From Chitinophagales bacterium (lineage in GTDB: Bacteria; Bacteroidota; Bacteroidia; Chitinophagales; Saprospiraceae): a stretch of 47,351 bases of DNA. This document shows positions 44,886 to 47,351 of the stretch, one piece after another (the first letter of the stretch is position 1; the number at the start of each line of letters is the position of its first letter). The notes under the pieces were generated by a model. That model made no database searches. It saw only the letters and a list, made by a program, of their open reading frames with translations, and was not told where the DNA came from. The position numbers were made by a program, and so were the translations under genes. The DNA lies in the NCBI GenBank assembly GCA_026928325.1, contig JAIXKS010000005.1, positions 124,023 to 171,373 on the forward strand. Direction: 5' to 3'.

Positions 44886-47114
44886 ATGAGAACAAATTTT
44901 AACCCGAAACAAAGTATATGGAGTTTACTCTTTATACTCTTCTTTTTTAATACCCATGCTAAGGATATTTCTTGGTCTTTAGAAATGCATTGTCCGTCTA
45001 ATGTCTATGTCAGTTGTACGGATGAATTATGGAATCTATCTTGCTATGGAAATGCCACTTATACTTATAATGGTCATACCTATAGTGCCGGCAATCCCAC
45101 GGTAGAATACCATTTGAATAGTTGTAATGTCGGCTATATCACCCGAACGTGGATGGTAGAAGATTATTATTGGAATTGGTACTCTTGTACTCAGACGATC
45201 TATGTTTCATCGACTGGTTCCAATGGACCAGTTATATATTGGCCAGCAGACATCGAACTTACAGGATGTAATCCCAATACCAATCCTAAATATTTGCCTG
45301 AGCCGGACAACTACCCTACTTGGGATGACGGCATCTGCAATATGTTAGGTAGATCCTACAGCGATATGGAGTTTTATGTCAACAATCAATGTCGCAAAAT
45401 CATGCGTACTTGGAAAGTCATGGATTGGTGTGACTATTCTCCTACTTATGGATATAAGATATATACTAATGTTCAAATCATTTACATAAGAGAAAATACT
45501 CCACCTGTAGTGGATTGTCCAGGTGAAATCGTGGTTGATGCATTTAGTTGCAAAAATGTAGAGGTTGTTGCAGACCCACTTCATGTTGATCACAGCTCTT
45601 GCGGAGGTTCATTTGAAGTGACCAACAATTCTCCTTATTCTTATAAAAAAGGCGCCGATCTCTCCGGTGTATATCCGGTAGGTACAACGAAGGTTACTTA
45701 TACGATCAAATATGCTTGCGGAAAAGCCATCTATTGCCATGTCAATGTTGTTGTAAAAAATGCGGCTAGACCTACACCATATTGTTTAGCTTACCTTACG
45801 ACTGCACTTATGCCTGTTGATGCAGACAAAGACGGTATTCCAGAAGATGGCATGGTCGAAGTCTTTGCTAAAACCCTAGATAAAGGCAGTTATTCTAGTT
45901 GTAATAATTATCCGCTCAAATTTTCATTTTCAAAAGATGTCAATGAGACTTCTCGTATCTTTACTTGTGCGGAAGTGGGAAGAAATGTCGTCCAAATGTG
46001 GGTAACTGACAGCAAAGGTGCTCAAGAATATTGTGAAGTAGAAATCATCATTCAAAATAATGGTGCTAGGATACCTAATTGTGAACCTAAACCAGATCCG
46101 GACCCAGATCCAGATCCAGACCCAAATCCAAGTGACTCACTTCTTCAGATAAAGGGTAATGTGCTTACGCTAACGGATACTCCATTGAAGGATGCTAAAA
46201 TAACCGCAAGATATCAAGAACCATTCATTACCTATATATTTACTAATGATACGACAGAAATCTATGTTTTAGATTCTTTCATCAATGCCTCTGGATATAA
46301 ATTGTACCGTTACGAAAAGAAAACCGTTATTACGACTCAAAAAGATTCCACGTTACAATACTATTCGACAGTAGTCAGTTCAGACTCTTTAGGTAGATAT
46401 TTATTTGATAGTCTGCCATATGGTGACAAGAAAATTGACATATTTGGAACCTATACTGATCAACCATCAAGATTTATCGATCAAAATGACGTCGCATTAT
46501 TAAGTGACTTCATTAATGGCAAGGTTCAATTCTTTAGTTTCCACCAATATCTTGCTTCTGATATCAACGAAGACGGCGTCATTGACGATGTAGATAAGCA
46601 AATCTTAGAAGACTTTGTCCAAGGTGTCATCACCGAATTACCAGGAGATTACCAATGGTATCTACTCGATAAAAATGCCACGTATCAACAACCTGAAGAT
46701 GTGCTTACGCAACCATTGCCGCTTGTGGTCACTCTAGATTCACTAAGCAATAAGCCAGGTCCGGTGGATTTTGTCGCTGTCAAGAAAGGGAATATCTCTG
46801 TTGATCCGGGATCCCTCAAAGAGGATGCACAACTCAACATTAGAGCCTTACCGGCCAATATCGTGACTGTAAACGCACATCCTAACCCATTCTACGATAT
46901 TGTAAACTTTATGATTTCATCTGATAAAGATCAAATGGCAACTTGTCAATTATACAATGTCTCAGGACAAATGGTAGCGCAGCAAGCATACCATCTAACC
47001 AAGGGTACAAACAATATTGGAATTCAAGTAGATAACCAATATGAAGGTTTGTTGATTTATCAATGGATGATAGATGGCCACACGTATAATGGAAAGCTAA
47101 CAAAAGTGAAATAA
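44886..47114 (+). CDS. Large secreted protein with dockerin-like repeats and a T9SS sorting domain
   Basis: The 742-aa product has a signal peptide (residues 1-25, ending THA-KD). About 30-395 form Cys-rich, aromatic, HYR/Ig-like beta domains with many paired cysteines. An acidic (DP)n linker lies near 402-414. A carboxypeptidase-regulatory-like beta domain (LQIKGNVLTLTDTPLKDAKI) is followed by two dockerin type I-like units, FIDQNDVALLSDFINGK and DINEDGVIDDVDKQILEDF (about 559-577). The last 80 residues are a type A T9SS domain (HPNPFYDIVNFMIS to YNGKLTKVK). Such proteins are adhesin-like in Saprospiria-type genomes; the ligand is unknown. Confidence 0.85.
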   Translation: MRTNFNPKQSIWSLLFILFFFNTHAKDISWSLEMHCPSNVYVSCTDELWNLSCYGNATYTYNGHTYSAGNPTVEYHLNSCNVGYITRTWMVEDYYWNWYSCTQTIYVSSTGSNGPVIYWPADIELTGCNPNTNPKYLPEPDNYPTWDDGICNMLGRSYSDMEFYVNNQCRKIMRTWKVMDWCDYSPTYGYKIYTNVQIIYIRENTPPVVDCPGEIVVDAFSCKNVEVVADPLHVDHSSCGGSFEVTNNSPYSYKKGADLSGVYPVGTTKVTYTIKYACGKAIYCHVNVVVKNAARPTPYCLAYLTTALMPVDADKDGIPEDGMVEVFAKTLDKGSYSSCNNYPLKFSFSKDVNETSRIFTCAEVGRNVVQMWVTDSKGAQEYCEVEIIIQNNGARIPNCEPKPDPDPDPDPDPNPSDSLLQIKGNVLTLTDTPLKDAKITARYQEPFITYIFTNDTTEIYVLDSFINASGYKLYRYEKKTVITTQKDSTLQYYSTVVSSDSLGRYLFDSLPYGDKKIDIFGTYTDQPSRFIDQNDVALLSDFINGKVQFFSFHQYLASDINEDGVIDDVDKQILEDFVQGVITELPGDYQWYLLDKNATYQQPEDVLTQPLPLVVTLDSLSNKPGPVDFVAVKKGNISVDPGSLKEDAQLNIRALPANIVTVNAHPNPFYDIVNFMISSDKDQMATCQLYNVSGQMVAQQAYHLTKGTNNIGIQVDNQYEGLLIYQWMIDGHTYNGKLTKVK

Positions 47115-47144
47115 TTCCCCACTATAATTATTCTATTTCAAAAG

Positions 47145-47177
47145 AAAGCGGAAACCTAGATTGGTTTCCGCTTTTTT
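47145..47177 (+). terminator. Rho-independent terminator after the dockerin/T9SS gene
   Basis: AAAGCGGAAACC (47145-47156) pairs with GGTTTCCGCTTT (47163-47174), a perfect 12-bp stem with a 6-nt loop, followed by T residues. Confidence 0.88.
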
Positions 47178-47257
47178 AATTTATATCAATCAACCATCGA
47201 AGAAAAATCCTGTTCTGGGCTAGAGAAGTAACTTCGTTTTATTAAACCATTGAATCT

Positions 47258-47351
47258 CTAGTGCTCCGTCCACAAAAATATCTTAATGAAATGTCGTTCT
47301 TTTTTCAAATCTCATCGTTAAAAATACTCGCCATAGTTACCACTATGCCTG
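47258..47351 (-). repeat. MITE-like interspersed repeat, copy 3 (inverted, cut by window edge)
   Basis: The sequence from CTAGTGCTC (47258-47266) to the window end is the reverse complement of copies 1 and 2, including the CATAGT-TACC-ACTATG hairpin. It is nearly identical to copy 1. It follows the terminator at 47145-47177, in intergenic DNA. Confidence 0.85.

Noticed and set aside
1-47351. tRNA, rRNA or replication origin
   Set aside because: No cloverleaf-like or rRNA-like stretch and no cluster of DnaA boxes was recognised in any gap read on both strands.

Overview
The window is chromosomal DNA of a Bacteroidetes bacterium, most likely a Saprospiria-like member. Four things point there: Bacteroidetes promoter elements (TTG or TTTG, about 20 bp, then TAnnTTTG) with almost no Shine-Dalgarno sequences, type IX secretion (T9SS) sorting domains, CHU_C/gliding-type domains, and a DUF4293 gene. 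The genus-level guess is inference. DNA is AT-rich, with very AT-rich spacers.

Layout. 1-5.3 kb holds single metabolic genes: an acyl-CoA dehydrogenase, an AhpD-like CxxC protein, a DUF4293 membrane protein, a DAO-type FAD oxidoreductase and a secreted cyclophilin-FKBP double peptidyl-prolyl isomerase. 5.5-14.7 kb is an accessory, minus-strand operon. It begins with a 2,025-aa SpvB/VCBS/RHS polymorphic-toxin-like protein that ends in a papain-like (C39-like) tip. Downstream lie a lipoprotein that is the best immunity candidate, a 59-aa lipoprotein, a secreted protein of unknown role, a short T9SS protein carrying a YD-like motif, and a CHU_C-type lipoprotein. 15.2-18.1 kb is a fused FAD/Fe-S D-2-hydroxyacid dehydrogenase. 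18.4-34.2 kb is a complete minus-strand division and cell wall (dcw) cluster: mraZ-rsmH-ftsL-ftsI-murE-mraY-murD-ftsW-murG-murC-ftsQ-ftsA-ftsZ. It has mostly short or overlapping junctions, MraZ-type operator repeats at its promoter, and no murF. 34.2-37.2 kb is AT-rich DNA with a small lipoprotein and a decayed IS701-like insertion sequence bounded by 18-bp inverted repeats. 37.2-47.1 kb holds a POT-type transporter, aconitase A, an M13 metallopeptidase lipoprotein and a secreted dockerin/T9SS protein.

Three layers of repeats are not explained by genes. A small MITE-like element (about 165 bp, ends CTAGTGCTC/GAGCACTAG) occurs at both window edges and at 1.5 kb. Heptamer arrays (ATTAATC/ATTAACC units) occur at 1.73 and 18.4 kb, with a different heptamer array at 3.83 kb. 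Several strong hairpins sit at gene borders, most notably in the murE-mraY gap.

The dcw genes make peptidoglycan precursors (MurC, D, E, MraY, MurG), polymerise and cross-link septal wall (FtsW, FtsI) and build the divisome (FtsL, Q, A, Z). MurE carries the DNPR motif, so the wall is predicted to contain meso-diaminopimelate. The best candidate for an undescribed system is the RHS operon, where a toxin-like tip and a lipoprotein immunity candidate are joined to a set of small exported proteins.
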